A DNA stretch of 64,000 nt, from contig NZ_JABGNA010000010.1 of assembly GCF_013149275.1 (NCBI RefSeq), positions 124,001 through 188,000 of the forward strand, read 5' to 3'. The notes under the pieces were generated by a model. The model made no database searches, was not told the origin of the DNA, and saw only the letters and a program-made list of their open reading frames with translations. Shown here one piece after another: positions 7,005 through 16,682 of the stretch. Position 1 is the stretch's first letter, and each line of letters begins with the position of its first letter. The position numbers were made by a program, and so were the translations under genes. This DNA comes from Mucilaginibacter sp. SG564. Its GTDB lineage: Bacteria; Bacteroidota; Bacteroidia; Sphingobacteriales; Sphingobacteriaceae.

Positions 7005-9785
7005 TTACTTGAAATCAAACCATAAAGTTCCTTGCACCGGGGTATAGTTTAACTGAATATTCTTCTGGCTTTGCGGCCCTAACTTATCTGCCGGTTGAAA
7101 TTTTGTACCAATGGCACTGATGCTATTCAAAAAGCCTAAACTGCCTTCAGGAAATGGCGGATTGGTATTTTCATTTGTCGCACCCGCTGCTTTAACCGGC
7201 TTTAACATTTGAAAAAAGATATTCTCATCTTCGGTATACACGGTAAAAGGGGCTTCCTTATTTTCGATGGTAACCCAGTATATATTGGCGTGATAACCTT
7301 TAAACTCGGGGTAATCCCATCCTTCGCCGGTTATAGTGTTATTATATGCTTTATGCCAAACACCAAATTGCTGACCTTTGAGTCTATTCTTCCAAACCCG
7401 ATATGGGCCCCGTCCTTCCCATTCCATCCCGGTAATTTCCCCCTCGGGATAGTCAAATGTAATGCCTGAAAAATCAAATTCTCCTTTTTGGTTGTAGCTA
7501 TAATTTAATTTAGCTGGTTTGCCAGGACTAAATGTCCATCTCACATTAAACTGTTGTCCACCTTCATATACCGGTTCAACAATGTAATCATATCCTGCGA
7601 AATAATGGTTTAGCGTTTTAAGTGTATATTTTGCACTCGTCAGTACAGGGCCGTTAGATAAGGAGATTTTAGTTTTTGACGTATTCACTTTTTGTAAATA
7701 TCCTGTTTGGGTATCAAAATAATACGTTAGCATACCGGCCTTTATAATAAGACTTCCACTTTCCTCTGAGACCTCAATTTTAGAGGATGATCGTGCAACC
7801 CTATTTTTAAAGGTATTTCCAGGTAATTTGAGCGGCCAGGTCCAAGTGAAAATTTCTTTCTTAAACAGGTCGGTCGCGGTCACATATAGTACATCACTGT
7901 TTTTTTTGTCGGCCGGTAAATTTAGCTGCAAAAATCCTTTAGCACCCGGCTCCAGATTTACAGGTTCTGCATTCCCCTGCGCATTTGTCTTAGTTTTTAA
8001 GTGAGCATTGTCCGGAGGAGGCAAAGTCACCAATTTCCAGGTGAATGAGCATCTGTTTAAATTGGTATATATATAGCGGTTCTCGACAGCCAGTCTGCCA
8101 TCAAAATTTTGGGGAATATAAGTATTTTCCAACACCACTGGCGACCATATTTCTTTGATAGCATAAAAGCTGCCTTCCTTTTCGCGGTGCGGGCCCAATA
8201 TGCCATCCGGCGCGGCATTGCCCTGAATATCTATTCGCCCATTTTTATCCGTGCGTGCTACTCCCTCGTCATGGAATGACCATAAAAAGCCACCTGCGGT
8301 ATGGGGATGTTTCATCATCAGGCTCCAGAAATCATCAAGTCCGGCACCATGCCCCCCGTCCTGCAAACCATGCATAAATTCTGTCGGAAAAAAAACTTCT
8401 TTACCGTATAGCACCGAATTTTCAATGTAATTATAATCAGGGTAGTGTTTGGTATCCGTTCCGTTAAATTTTTCCCAGGGATGGATAACTAATCGCTGCT
8501 GCGGATCATATTTGACATATTCCCCATCCAGATCTGTATTAAAACCGCCTTCGTTACCATTATCCCAAATAACGATACTTGGATGGTTTACATCTCTTAC
8601 CACCAGTTCTTTTACCAGCTTTTTCCCAACTTCTGTATCATATTTAGCCTGCCAGCCCGTTAACTCATCCAGTACAAAAAGTCCTAGTGAATCGCAAACA
8701 TCCAGAAAATGCTGATCGGGAGGATAATGTGACATTCTAACTGCATTCATATTCATTTCTTTCATGAGCCGTACATCAAGCAGGCTGATATCCTTACTCA
8801 GCGTACGACCCGATTCCGGCCATTCACTATGTCTGCAAACTCCCTTAAAAATTACTTTCCTGCCGTTAACATAAAAGCCATCATTCGGCCTTAATTCTGC
8901 AGTGCGAAAACCAAACCGTTGCTTTATACGGTGAGTCACACCTTTATCATTGCTAACAGACACCAAAAGGTTATACAAATTTGGCAGCTCAGGATTCCAA
9001 GGAAGAATATTGTTTACTCGTTGTTGTAGTCTTACCTTCTGTTGCCCCATATGTACTGTTGTACTAAATGGCAAGCCAACTGACTGCCCGTTAAGTTTTT
9101 GTACTTGTGCGATTATCTTATAATGACTTCCTTCGCTATTCGCAAACACATCAACTGTTAATAAGCCGTTTGCTTTAGCGTCAAGAGCAATCCTATCTAT
9201 ATAAGTTTTAGGGACGATCTCCAAGTAAACAGGGCGGAAGATGCCACCAAATAACCAGAAATCGGCTTTACGTTCTGCTTGATTAACCGATTCATTAGAA
9301 GATCTTTTACCTACAGTTACCTCAAGCAGGTTGTCGCTATCGTAATTAAGCAAATGGGTTACATCGTATTTAAATCTATAAAAACCACCTTGGTGTATAG
9401 GGCCGGCAAGGTGTCCGTTAATCTTCACCTCCGTTTCGGTCATTGAGGCTTCGAAAACGATAAAAACATTTTTACCCTTCGCCAATGGGATTGTCTTAAA
9501 GCGATATTTATATTTACCCTGTTCTTCTGGATTTTGCGTGTCTTTATAATAATTATAAGTACCAAATCCTTGCAGTTCCCAGTTTGATGGAACTGCAATC
9601 TTATTCCAGGAACCACTTTTTTGTCCGCTGTTGATATAAAAATCCCAGTTGACCGTATGATCCTTATCTGTGCCTGATAAATATTGATATTGTGTTTCCT
9701 GGGCCGTTGCTTCTAATGCAATTATTGAAAATACCACCCATAAAATCAACGTAATACATTTCTTAAACCAACTATGTTTTTCCAT
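7005..9785 (-). CDS. GH2 beta-galactosidase (LacZ-like, with C-terminal small-chain domain)
   Basis: About 926 residues with an N-terminal secretion signal ending near ATAQ. The order is sugar-binding jelly roll (about 50-220), immunoglobulin-like domain (220-320), TIM barrel (320-600) and a C-terminal Bgal_small-type domain (about 690-915, with GRGPYRVWKNRLKG). The acid/base Glu412 is in IVIWDNGNEGG and the nucleophile Glu469 in PTEFMHGLQDGG, both intact. The ATG at 9785 puts the hydrophobic signal close to the N-terminus; an ATG at 9806 is also possible. As the last gene of the xyloglucan locus it probably removes beta-galactose from xylosyl side chains. It is 222 bases downstream of the esterase gene, so it may have its own promoter, although none is convincing. 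Confidence 0.88.
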   Translation of the reverse strand: MEKHSWFKKCITLILWVVFSIIALEATAQETQYQYLSGTDKDHTVNWDFYINSGQKSGSWNKIAVPSNWELQGFGTYNYYKDTQNPEEQGKYKYRFKTIPLAKGKNVFIVFEASMTETEVKINGHLAGPIHQGGFYRFKYDVTHLLNYDSDNLLEVTVGKRSSNESVNQAERKADFWLFGGIFRPVYLEIVPKTYIDRIALDAKANGLLTVDVFANSEGSHYKIIAQVQKLNGQSVGLPFSTTVHMGQQKVRLQQRVNNILPWNPELPNLYNLLVSVSNDKGVTHRIKQRFGFRTAELRPNDGFYVNGRKVIFKGVCRHSEWPESGRTLSKDISLLDVRLMKEMNMNAVRMSHYPPDQHFLDVCDSLGLFVLDELTGWQAKYDTEVGKKLVKELVVRDVNHPSIVIWDNGNEGGFNTDLDGEYVKYDPQQRLVIHPWEKFNGTDTKHYPDYNYIENSVLYGKEVFFPTEFMHGLQDGGHGAGLDDFWSLMMKHPHTAGGFLWSFHDEGVARTDKNGRIDIQGNAAPDGILGPHREKEGSFYAIKEIWSPVVLENTYIPQNFDGRLAVENRYIYTNLNRCSFTWKLVTLPPPDNAHLKTKTNAQGNAEPVNLEPGAKGFLQLNLPADKKNSDVLYVTATDLFKKEIFTWTWPLKLPGNTFKNRVARSSSKIEVSEESGSLIIKAGMLTYYFDTQTGYLQKVNTSKTKISLSNGPVLTSAKYTLKTLNHYFAGYDYIVEPVYEGGQQFNVRWTFSPGKPAKLNYSYNQKGEFDFSGITFDYPEGEITGMEWEGRGPYRVWKNRLKGQQFGVWHKAYNNTITGEGWDYPEFKGYHANIYWVTIENKEAPFTVYTEDENIFFQMLKPVKAAGATNENTNPPFPEGSLGFLNSISAIGTKFQPADKLGPQSQKNIQLNYTPVQGTLWFDFK

Positions 9786-10028
9786 TATTGCTTTAAACCA
9801 GATCATGCACCGTCAGTTTATCTTAAATATATCAGCTTTTAACTAAAAAATTCACTTATTCTAAAAATCCTTTAACAAGTATTTTCCGGTTCGTAATAAC
9901 TTATCTCTTATAGATAATATAAGTTAATCCTTTTTGTGCTATCTCATAACGACCGCCCGAACTTCCATTTTTATACTACTACACTCCTGTACAATTACAG
10001 TAATCTTAGCATTGATAATCCATTTGAT

Positions 10029-11981
10029 TTATTTTTGGGTAATTCCTCTCCATTCATCTGTTCTGAAAGGCACAGCTGGTAAACCATCTTTATTAATAAG
10101 GTTGCAAACGGGATTATCGGCCCAGGCGTAACGTACAGCAACCGGAACTTCTACCTTATCCGAGCTTACAATTACTTGATCGCCTTCTATTCTCGCTGAC
10201 GCCCAATAAAACTTTTTATCATTTCCGGCGATAGTAAACCCTCGTAACGTGGCACTGTCCCTGGTTGCAAGCCCCGGGCCTGTACAAGTAAAATTTATAA
10301 TTACGCTATTGCCTTTAATAACATGTTTTTTGTAGAGAGGACCTGATGCGCAGATATCATACCTGTATGCTTTTTTTTCCGCCACCAGTGCTAATCTGCG
10401 GCCAACTTCCTGTTTATTAAGTGGATGGATACTGTTAACCTCCCCGATATCTATTGTACAGGCCATGCCTGTATTTGGCTGTGATAGGGTTAGTGCCTGT
10501 GCTTCTCTTAATTCCGCCCATTCGCTTTCAGCCGGAAGCAAATCCGTTTTCCTGAAATTAGCCAACTGTACATATAAAAATGGTAGATCTCCCTGATGCC
10601 ATCGCTGTCTCCAGTCGGAGATCAGCATTGGAAACAATTTTCTGTAATGGTATGCAGCCGAATCATTTGCCTCTCCCTGATACCAGATAAATCCTTTGAG
10701 CCCAAAAGGAATCAGCGGATTAATCATAGCATTGAACAGTAATGCCGGGTGATACTGATAATTGCGCATTTTAGGAATTGGTGACTCCATATCTTTTTTA
10801 TATAGCCATTTTTCCGCCAAAGAAATCTTCAAATGTCCATTAGTAATATAAATATCTTCGGCCGGAGGATTTAACCCACCGCCTCCCCACAGCATGGCTA
10901 TTCTGAGTGAAACAACGTTTTCTCCGTGTTTAACGAGACTGGAAGGAATTGTATAAAACTGCTTTCGATCGTTATTCCAAATAGATCTGCATATTTCAGC
11001 GCCGTTGAAATAAAGCGAATAGTTCATTTCAGGGTGACCAATATTGAGTACCAAATCTTTTCCTACAAAAGAAGGCGGTAGCTCAATTTTTTTTCGCAAC
11101 CACATTATACCCTCATATTTTCCAATCCCAAAATCTTTCACCAAGCGGGGCATCTCTACGCCATTCCAATCAGTGTCCTTAAATTCCGGCAAAGGAGTGA
11201 TCTTGTCCGCATTTTCCTGGGGATGATAAACGATATCCCAAAGTCGTATCATATCCAGACTATCCTTCAAAAAATCATGCTTGGTAAGTGTATCATCGCC
11301 TAATGTTTTTGTCCTAGTAATTGGTGAGGTAAGCAGCATTTCTCTGCTTGTCCATGGTTCAATTGGTGTTCCTCCCCAGGTGCTTTGAATGATGCCAATG
11401 GGTACATTTTGCTCCTTATGTATTTTACGGGCAAAATAATAAGCTACTGCGGAGAATTGTTTCACGGTATTGGTATCACATATTTTCCATGTCCCTGCCA
11501 AAATATCCTTTTGAGGACTTAATGCCTTATTCTGCTGAACGATAAGAAAGCGGATTTGAGGATAACCGGCTTTAGCGACTTCGCGTGGAGCGTCTTGTGC
11601 CTGTTGTACTTGCCATTCCATATTGGACTGTCCAGATGCAAGCCAGACATCACCAATAAGCAATCCTTTAAGTTTGATTGATGATTCCGGCTTGCCAGAA
11701 TATGCTACTTTAAGATCATAGGGACCGCCGGCCTTAAATTTGGGGAAGTACAACATCCATTTACCTTGTCGATTTACTTTTATTAACCTAGTTACCGTAC
11801 CGAGTGTTGCTACAATATGTGATCCAGGAGTGGCATTTCCCCAAACAGGAATTGGTATGTCTCTTTGTAGGACCATATTGTCTCCAAACACCTTTGGCAG
11901 GGTTATTTGTGCGTAACCATTGGTTTTAAAAAAGTGGAAAATTAAAAAAAATATGAATAGGATTCGTACTTCTGCTTTCAT
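10029..11981 (-). CDS. Sialate O-acetylesterase-family carbohydrate esterase
   Basis: A 650-residue secreted protein with a signal peptide (hydrophobic stretch, ending near GYAQ). After the family N-terminal segment LPKVFGDNMVLQRD, the SGNH-hydrolase nucleophile block WLASGQSNMEW places the catalytic serine at residue 119. A galactose-binding-like insert covers roughly residues 260-390, and the second catalytic half includes GFIWYQGEAND and INSIHP-type residues (EVNSIHPLNK) containing the Asp/His region. Family members deacetylate sugars. In a xyloglucan locus the natural role would be removing O-acetyl groups from galactosyl side chains so that the GH2/GH42 enzymes can act. That role is inference from neighbours. 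Confidence 0.87.
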   Translation of the reverse strand: MKAEVRILFIFFLIFHFFKTNGYAQITLPKVFGDNMVLQRDIPIPVWGNATPGSHIVATLGTVTRLIKVNRQGKWMLYFPKFKAGGPYDLKVAYSGKPESSIKLKGLLIGDVWLASGQSNMEWQVQQAQDAPREVAKAGYPQIRFLIVQQNKALSPQKDILAGTWKICDTNTVKQFSAVAYYFARKIHKEQNVPIGIIQSTWGGTPIEPWTSREMLLTSPITRTKTLGDDTLTKHDFLKDSLDMIRLWDIVYHPQENADKITPLPEFKDTDWNGVEMPRLVKDFGIGKYEGIMWLRKKIELPPSFVGKDLVLNIGHPEMNYSLYFNGAEICRSIWNNDRKQFYTIPSSLVKHGENVVSLRIAMLWGGGGLNPPAEDIYITNGHLKISLAEKWLYKKDMESPIPKMRNYQYHPALLFNAMINPLIPFGLKGFIWYQGEANDSAAYHYRKLFPMLISDWRQRWHQGDLPFLYVQLANFRKTDLLPAESEWAELREAQALTLSQPNTGMACTIDIGEVNSIHPLNKQEVGRRLALVAEKKAYRYDICASGPLYKKHVIKGNSVIINFTCTGPGLATRDSATLRGFTIAGNDKKFYWASARIEGDQVIVSSDKVEVPVAVRYAWADNPVCNLINKDGLPAVPFRTDEWRGITQK

Positions 11982-12153
11982 CTGTTAGTTTAATTCGGTC
12001 CAGCTAGCCTCTTATGATGTGGCCATTTTAACTTTAATCATTACCTTCTACAGTTCTGTCTGTATATTACTGTTAATTTTGCACTGATTGAGACACCAAG
12101 TATATCTTTGATATCCAATTTATTAATCAGATAACCAAGGCAAATAATCCTGG

Positions 12154-13710
12154 TCAGTGTTTAATCAGGTTTAGAAGGATAACATCATTTTCCCGGATAT
12201 CAAATTCTTTGGAGTACACCGCTTTGGGCTTTATTTCGATTTCCTGTTTTGTCACAGGAGAACCATTTTCTTCTTTGAATTTTTCAACCTGCTGCTTGTT
12301 TAGCTGCCCCGGCCAGCCCATATCCATATAGCGGGTGTAGGCATCATTCACCCGGTAACCTACTTTATAAACCTCCATTGTATATTTTCCGGCAGGTACA
12401 TGCGACAGGTTTATTTTCACTTTTCCCTTCGGCTTGGCGGGCAAATCTTTGATGTAATAAGTCTGGTTATTGACTGAATCGGGTAGCGTATAGGTATAAT
12501 CCCACAATAACGCCTGGACACCTCCCTGATCATTTTTGCAAACCCAAGAACGTTTGTCGGTATTGGCTAACTCAGTTCCCCCCAGTTTATTCATGAATTT
12601 ATAGGAGTAAAAAGCCGGCTTGTTTATGCCCTGTATACTGAGCAAGCCAAAACCTCCGTGAAAAGGGGTATATCGCGGCCCCGGCTCTTCAAACACATCG
12701 GTAAAAACCCAGTACGACATAGAATTTGCCGCATTGCCAACTTGTTTTAATTTTTCCAGGATATAGGCTGCTTCATGATAACTATCATGTATGGGATCTG
12801 CCGGAGTGTAGGACGCGCTCCATTCTGTATAATGCAGTTCCAGGCCTGGCAACGCTGATTGAGTAATTTGTTTACGGGTATTCAACACGTCACCGCTCAC
12901 CGCCAGCGAATCTTTGCTTAACACCGTTCCCGAATTTCCATATTCATCCAGGAAACCTTGTTTTACACCATAAGAGTGGGTACTAACGAAATCAATCGGG
13001 ATGTTATTTTTGCTGCAATGACTGATCATTTCAGGAATCCAGGCTGCACCGGCCGTAGCCGGCCCGCCTACTTTATATCCGGAATTTACGCTCTTGACCG
13101 CTTTTACCGAATAATCGTATAGCTTGAAATAATCTGCTTGCGTGCCCGTCCAGAAGCCAGGAGATAAGTTAGGTTCATTCCATACTTCAAAATGCCAGGT
13201 TTTTACTTCTTCGGCACCATATCGTTCTGTAAAATGCTGAACCAGGTTGGTGATCAGTGCCTGCCATTTGTTGTAATCCTTTGGCGGGGTAACATTGCCT
13301 CGCCACCAAAAAATTGTCTGGTTTCCACTGGCCAGCGCGTTAGGCATGAAGCCTAATTCTACAAAAGGTTTTATCCCGATTTTATGCAGAAAATCAAAGA
13401 GCGCGTCTACATACATATAATTATACTGCGGATTGCCTTTTGCGTCCTCTGTATACACCGCCATGTCATCGGTCAATAGCCCATGCATGCGGATATATTT
13501 AAAACCGCATTGCTTTCTTACATATTCCAGTTGCTGCTGCCAGTCGGCGCGCAGCCCTTCGTTTGCCCTGCCTGCGCCTACACATGCGTTAAACATGGGA
13601 TTCAGCTTACCAGAACTTTTGTTAAAATCCACATTGATCACTCTCTGGCCATTTACATTAGCCAAGAAAACGAATTGCGAAACCACCAACACCCAAATTA
13701 TTTTTTTCAT
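12154..13710 (-). CDS. GH39 beta-xylosidase-like glycosidase
   Basis: A 518-residue secreted GH39 enzyme with a signal peptide ending near VNGQ. The TIM barrel carries YIRMHG in the early strand, the acid/base Glu179 in HFEVWNEPN and the nucleophile Glu296 in LHYTEWSASY, both intact and correctly placed. A small beta-sandwich follows (about 400-518). GH39 includes beta-xylosidases and enzymes for other beta- or alpha-linked sugars, so the exact bond is open. It follows GH42 by 24 bases and is part of the SusC operon. In this locus it could attack a pentose side chain or the non-reducing xylose of oligosaccharides. The 172 bases after it hold no gene and separate it from the esterase. Confidence 0.85.
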   Translation of the reverse strand: MKKIIWVLVVSQFVFLANVNGQRVINVDFNKSSGKLNPMFNACVGAGRANEGLRADWQQQLEYVRKQCGFKYIRMHGLLTDDMAVYTEDAKGNPQYNYMYVDALFDFLHKIGIKPFVELGFMPNALASGNQTIFWWRGNVTPPKDYNKWQALITNLVQHFTERYGAEEVKTWHFEVWNEPNLSPGFWTGTQADYFKLYDYSVKAVKSVNSGYKVGGPATAGAAWIPEMISHCSKNNIPIDFVSTHSYGVKQGFLDEYGNSGTVLSKDSLAVSGDVLNTRKQITQSALPGLELHYTEWSASYTPADPIHDSYHEAAYILEKLKQVGNAANSMSYWVFTDVFEEPGPRYTPFHGGFGLLSIQGINKPAFYSYKFMNKLGGTELANTDKRSWVCKNDQGGVQALLWDYTYTLPDSVNNQTYYIKDLPAKPKGKVKINLSHVPAGKYTMEVYKVGYRVNDAYTRYMDMGWPGQLNKQQVEKFKEENGSPVTKQEIEIKPKAVYSKEFDIRENDVILLNLIKH

Positions 13711-13734
13711 CTGCTTTGTTAATACTTATTAAAA

Positions 13735-15822
13735 TTATTCTGTCCACACGAGCACTCCGGCTGGCTTTAGTGTCTTTTCGCCTATTAGAATTTTTGCCTT
13801 ATCCGGCAGACTTACAGGATAATTTTCTGACGAATAATTTAAAGCCGTATAAAAGCCGTCGCGCCAGTAAACAAAAACACCGGGAGGATAATCTTCCGTA
13901 GTTGCACCGTTATCTTTATAAATCTTTCTTAATATGTCTTTTTCTAATTTGGAATCATCCGTATCTACGCCGATATAGGTTACAACTCCTTTGCCAATAT
14001 GGTGTTCTACAACCGCAGCTTTCCCTTTATAGAACTGGTTGTTATAGGTAGCAAGCACTTCGGTCCTATCATCCGGCGTAAGCAAATCTGCCCAGCTATG
14101 CCATGGATAATGATTTGAATCCATCAATATATCGCCCTTACCATAAGATGAAAGCATATCCGTCTGGCTTATATGAGCGCCAATCAGATTTGATAAGGGC
14201 ATGGCGGTTTCTCCTTCCCAAAAATGGCCTCTGCGGTCTTTAGTACCAGTGCGGCAGGTAATAACCAAATGGCCGCCTCCGGTTACATAGTCATTCCATT
14301 TTTTTACCAATGCAGAATCGATCATCTCATAGGCAGGAACGATTACGACTTTATACTTTGACAAATCTGCCGTTTCCTGGATAACGTCAACTGGCGCACC
14401 CAATGACCTTGCGGTTTTCAGGTACTTTACCGGGTAATCCCAGGTATTCCATTGCCCAGTCTGTTTTTGTCTGTCAATGCTCCAGTAATTTTCTACATTC
14501 CACAGGATTGCGGTGGAGCGCGCAGCCAGCTTCGCGGGCATACTCATACCTGGTTTATACTGCTTCCTCAGTTCAGTCACTTCTTTCATGAACTGCATAT
14601 AATCTTTACCGCCCTGCGAGGCTGTGATACCATCCGTTTGTATTACACCGGCATGATATTGCTCTGCGCCATACAGGATCTGCCGGAAGCGGTACGAACA
14701 GGCTATCTTTCCTCCTGCCGCAAAACTATGATACAGCCATAACCGAACGGTACCCGGTAAAAGCAGTGGATTATAACTTCCCCAATTAACAGGGCCGGGC
14801 TGGATCTCCAAAACACCTGACACACCACCAACAGATTTGTAGTATTCTGAAGCGAAAAGAACGACATCGCTGTTGCCTAAACGGAAACCTGATTCACCGA
14901 TATTATCACTGCCTCCATTTGGATACGCGGTGTATGCGGCAAAATCCAGTTTCTTGGTACGATTAGGGTCCGAACCCGTGCAAACGGCAGTATAGTTGGT
15001 GGTCACAAATTGCGCCTTTGAAACGTAACTGCGTAAAACATCTGCCTGAAAGTCAAGAAATCCGGCTTGGGCATCAGCCGAATATCTTTTAAAATCCAGC
15101 AAAGCATGCGGGTTATTGCCCCACCAGCCTACCAGGTTGGTATTGGGAATGATGACCTGATCAAAACTGTTAAACCACTGACTCCAGAAGGCGGCTCCCC
15201 AGGCATTATTTAACTCGTCAACGGTTTTGTATTTGTTTTTCAGCCAAGTTCTGAATGCTTCCTGAGATGAGGGACTATAGTCGGAAACAGCGCCAGGTTC
15301 ATTATCTATTTGCCAGCCCATCACATTCTTGTTCTGCCCGTAACGTTTGCCCATTTCCGCTACTATTCTTTTCACGTAACCGCGAAATTTAGGATTAACT
15401 ATCGATTCTAATCCCCGCGTACCATTTTCCGCGCGGATATAATGGCCATCCATTACAAATGTCTCCGGGTAGTTTATCCGCATCCATGTTGGCGTGGTGG
15501 CAGAAGGCGTACATAGCAATACTTTGAGGTGATATTTGGCGCACAGAGCCACCACTTTGTCGAGCCAGGTAAAATCAAAGCGCCCTTCCTCCGGTTCCAT
15601 TTTGAACCAGGCGAATTCTGCCAGGTGAACAAACTCAAAACCCATCTCTGAGATTGTCTTGATGTCCCTTTCCCATTGGCTTTCACTCCAATGCTCGGGA
15701 TAATAATAGATACCCGCTGTCACCAGATCCTTTTCCGGAAAAAACTTGTTGGTTTCCTGTGCTTTTAAAAATGACCAAGGAAGTAAAAAAGCAATAATAA
15801 TTAGGGTTATAAATTTTCTCAT
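13735..15822 (-). CDS. GH42 beta-galactosidase
   Basis: About 695 residues. I chose the ATG at 15822 because MRKFITLIIIAFLL gives a normal signal peptide (ending near LKAQ); an upstream ATG at 15879 would add 19 residues before it and run almost to the preceding stop. The GH42 barrel starts at AGIYYYPEHWSESQWERD, with acid/base Glu175 in GWQIDNEPG and nucleophile Glu326 in LFASEYYKS. The trimerisation, glutaminase-like domain follows (about 420-620). GH42 enzymes hydrolyse terminal beta-D-galactose, here probably from xyloglucan side chains or from arabinogalactan-type glycans. It is translated just after the surface lipoprotein gene (66 bases) and is adjacent to GH39. Confidence 0.88.
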   Translation of the reverse strand: MRKFITLIIIAFLLPWSFLKAQETNKFFPEKDLVTAGIYYYPEHWSESQWERDIKTISEMGFEFVHLAEFAWFKMEPEEGRFDFTWLDKVVALCAKYHLKVLLCTPSATTPTWMRINYPETFVMDGHYIRAENGTRGLESIVNPKFRGYVKRIVAEMGKRYGQNKNVMGWQIDNEPGAVSDYSPSSQEAFRTWLKNKYKTVDELNNAWGAAFWSQWFNSFDQVIIPNTNLVGWWGNNPHALLDFKRYSADAQAGFLDFQADVLRSYVSKAQFVTTNYTAVCTGSDPNRTKKLDFAAYTAYPNGGSDNIGESGFRLGNSDVVLFASEYYKSVGGVSGVLEIQPGPVNWGSYNPLLLPGTVRLWLYHSFAAGGKIACSYRFRQILYGAEQYHAGVIQTDGITASQGGKDYMQFMKEVTELRKQYKPGMSMPAKLAARSTAILWNVENYWSIDRQKQTGQWNTWDYPVKYLKTARSLGAPVDVIQETADLSKYKVVIVPAYEMIDSALVKKWNDYVTGGGHLVITCRTGTKDRRGHFWEGETAMPLSNLIGAHISQTDMLSSYGKGDILMDSNHYPWHSWADLLTPDDRTEVLATYNNQFYKGKAAVVEHHIGKGVVTYIGVDTDDSKLEKDILRKIYKDNGATTEDYPPGVFVYWRDGFYTALNYSSENYPVSLPDKAKILIGEKTLKPAGVLVWTE

Positions 15823-15887
15823 CTGAGGCAGATATAGCATCAACCGGCGAGGAGCTTCCTTGCCGGTTGATGCAGGCAAACTAATAC

Positions 15888-16652
15888 TTAATACTTATAT
15901 CCTTTTCTTTTGAACAGCCACTGGTTGCTAAACCCACTGCCAATTTGCACAATGGTTAATTCATTCTCGTTTAGTTTAGCAATATTATATACCGTACTGT
16001 TGCCACTTCCCTCACTGATATCAGCGCCGGTAATTTTCAGCGTTTTATTAAGCGTATCCAGTGTAAAAACACCTTTTGTCTGCCCTTTACTTGCTACTTT
16101 TACATAATTAGCATTTCCGTTAATGTTAAATGTCATCTCGTCATTCAAATCAGCTCCCAGACCAGATGCGGGAACCTGCCACCACTGCGGAATAACCGCG
16201 TCTTGAGGGCCGTTTCCACGAACCCAACCCGAGGGGTTATCAACAGCCCATACCCAAGTCTTGCCAGCCGTTCCATTCGTAAGTAAATTCCACAAGGGAC
16301 TTTTAAAATAATTAATATCATTTTTTGAAACCTTGATTTTTACCGAATCCGCTGTCGGTCCACCTTTTGAATAGGCGATAAATTTAATGTAAAAATCTCC
16401 GGCAAAAGGTAAAATAGTTGTGTCTTGCTGCTTGTTAGAATTCCCGTTACCAAAATCCCAGAATGGAATAATACCAGGAGTATTGTTTTTTACGATAATC
16501 ATATTATCATATCCTTGTTGTTGGGTAACTGAAAACCTCAAGTCTGATTTCGCAATGGGTAATCCAAGACTTGTTCTATTTTCTTTCGGACTGCAAGCGG
16601 TTATCAAATAGGAAACCCATATTAATAACCCGATGTTCTTTAAAACTTTCAT
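15888..16652 (-). CDS. PKD-like surface lipoprotein, putative glycan-binding protein (SGBP)
   Basis: A 254-residue lipoprotein with a lipobox LITAC (lipidated Cys near residue 20). An N-terminal PKD-like beta-sandwich covers about 40-110, with PFWDFGNGN resembling the usual WDFGDG motif. A second aromatic-rich beta domain follows (about 120-250, many Trp: WNLLTNG, WVWAVDNPSGW, PQWWQVP). Position right after SusD and before the enzymes is where SusE/SusF-like surface glycan-binding proteins are encoded, so it probably sits on the outer membrane and captures polysaccharide with the Sus complex. No catalytic motif is seen. Sequence similarity to characterised SGBPs is not evident by eye; the role rests on position, lipidation and domain type. 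Confidence 0.75.
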   Translation of the reverse strand: MKVLKNIGLLIWVSYLITACSPKENRTSLGLPIAKSDLRFSVTQQQGYDNMIIVKNNTPGIIPFWDFGNGNSNKQQDTTILPFAGDFYIKFIAYSKGGPTADSVKIKVSKNDINYFKSPLWNLLTNGTAGKTWVWAVDNPSGWVRGNGPQDAVIPQWWQVPASGLGADLNDEMTFNINGNANYVKVASKGQTKGVFTLDTLNKTLKITGADISEGSGNSTVYNIAKLNENELTIVQIGSGFSNQWLFKRKGYKY

Positions 16653-16682
16653 TTTTCTCTACTATTGGTGATATCAAGTGGA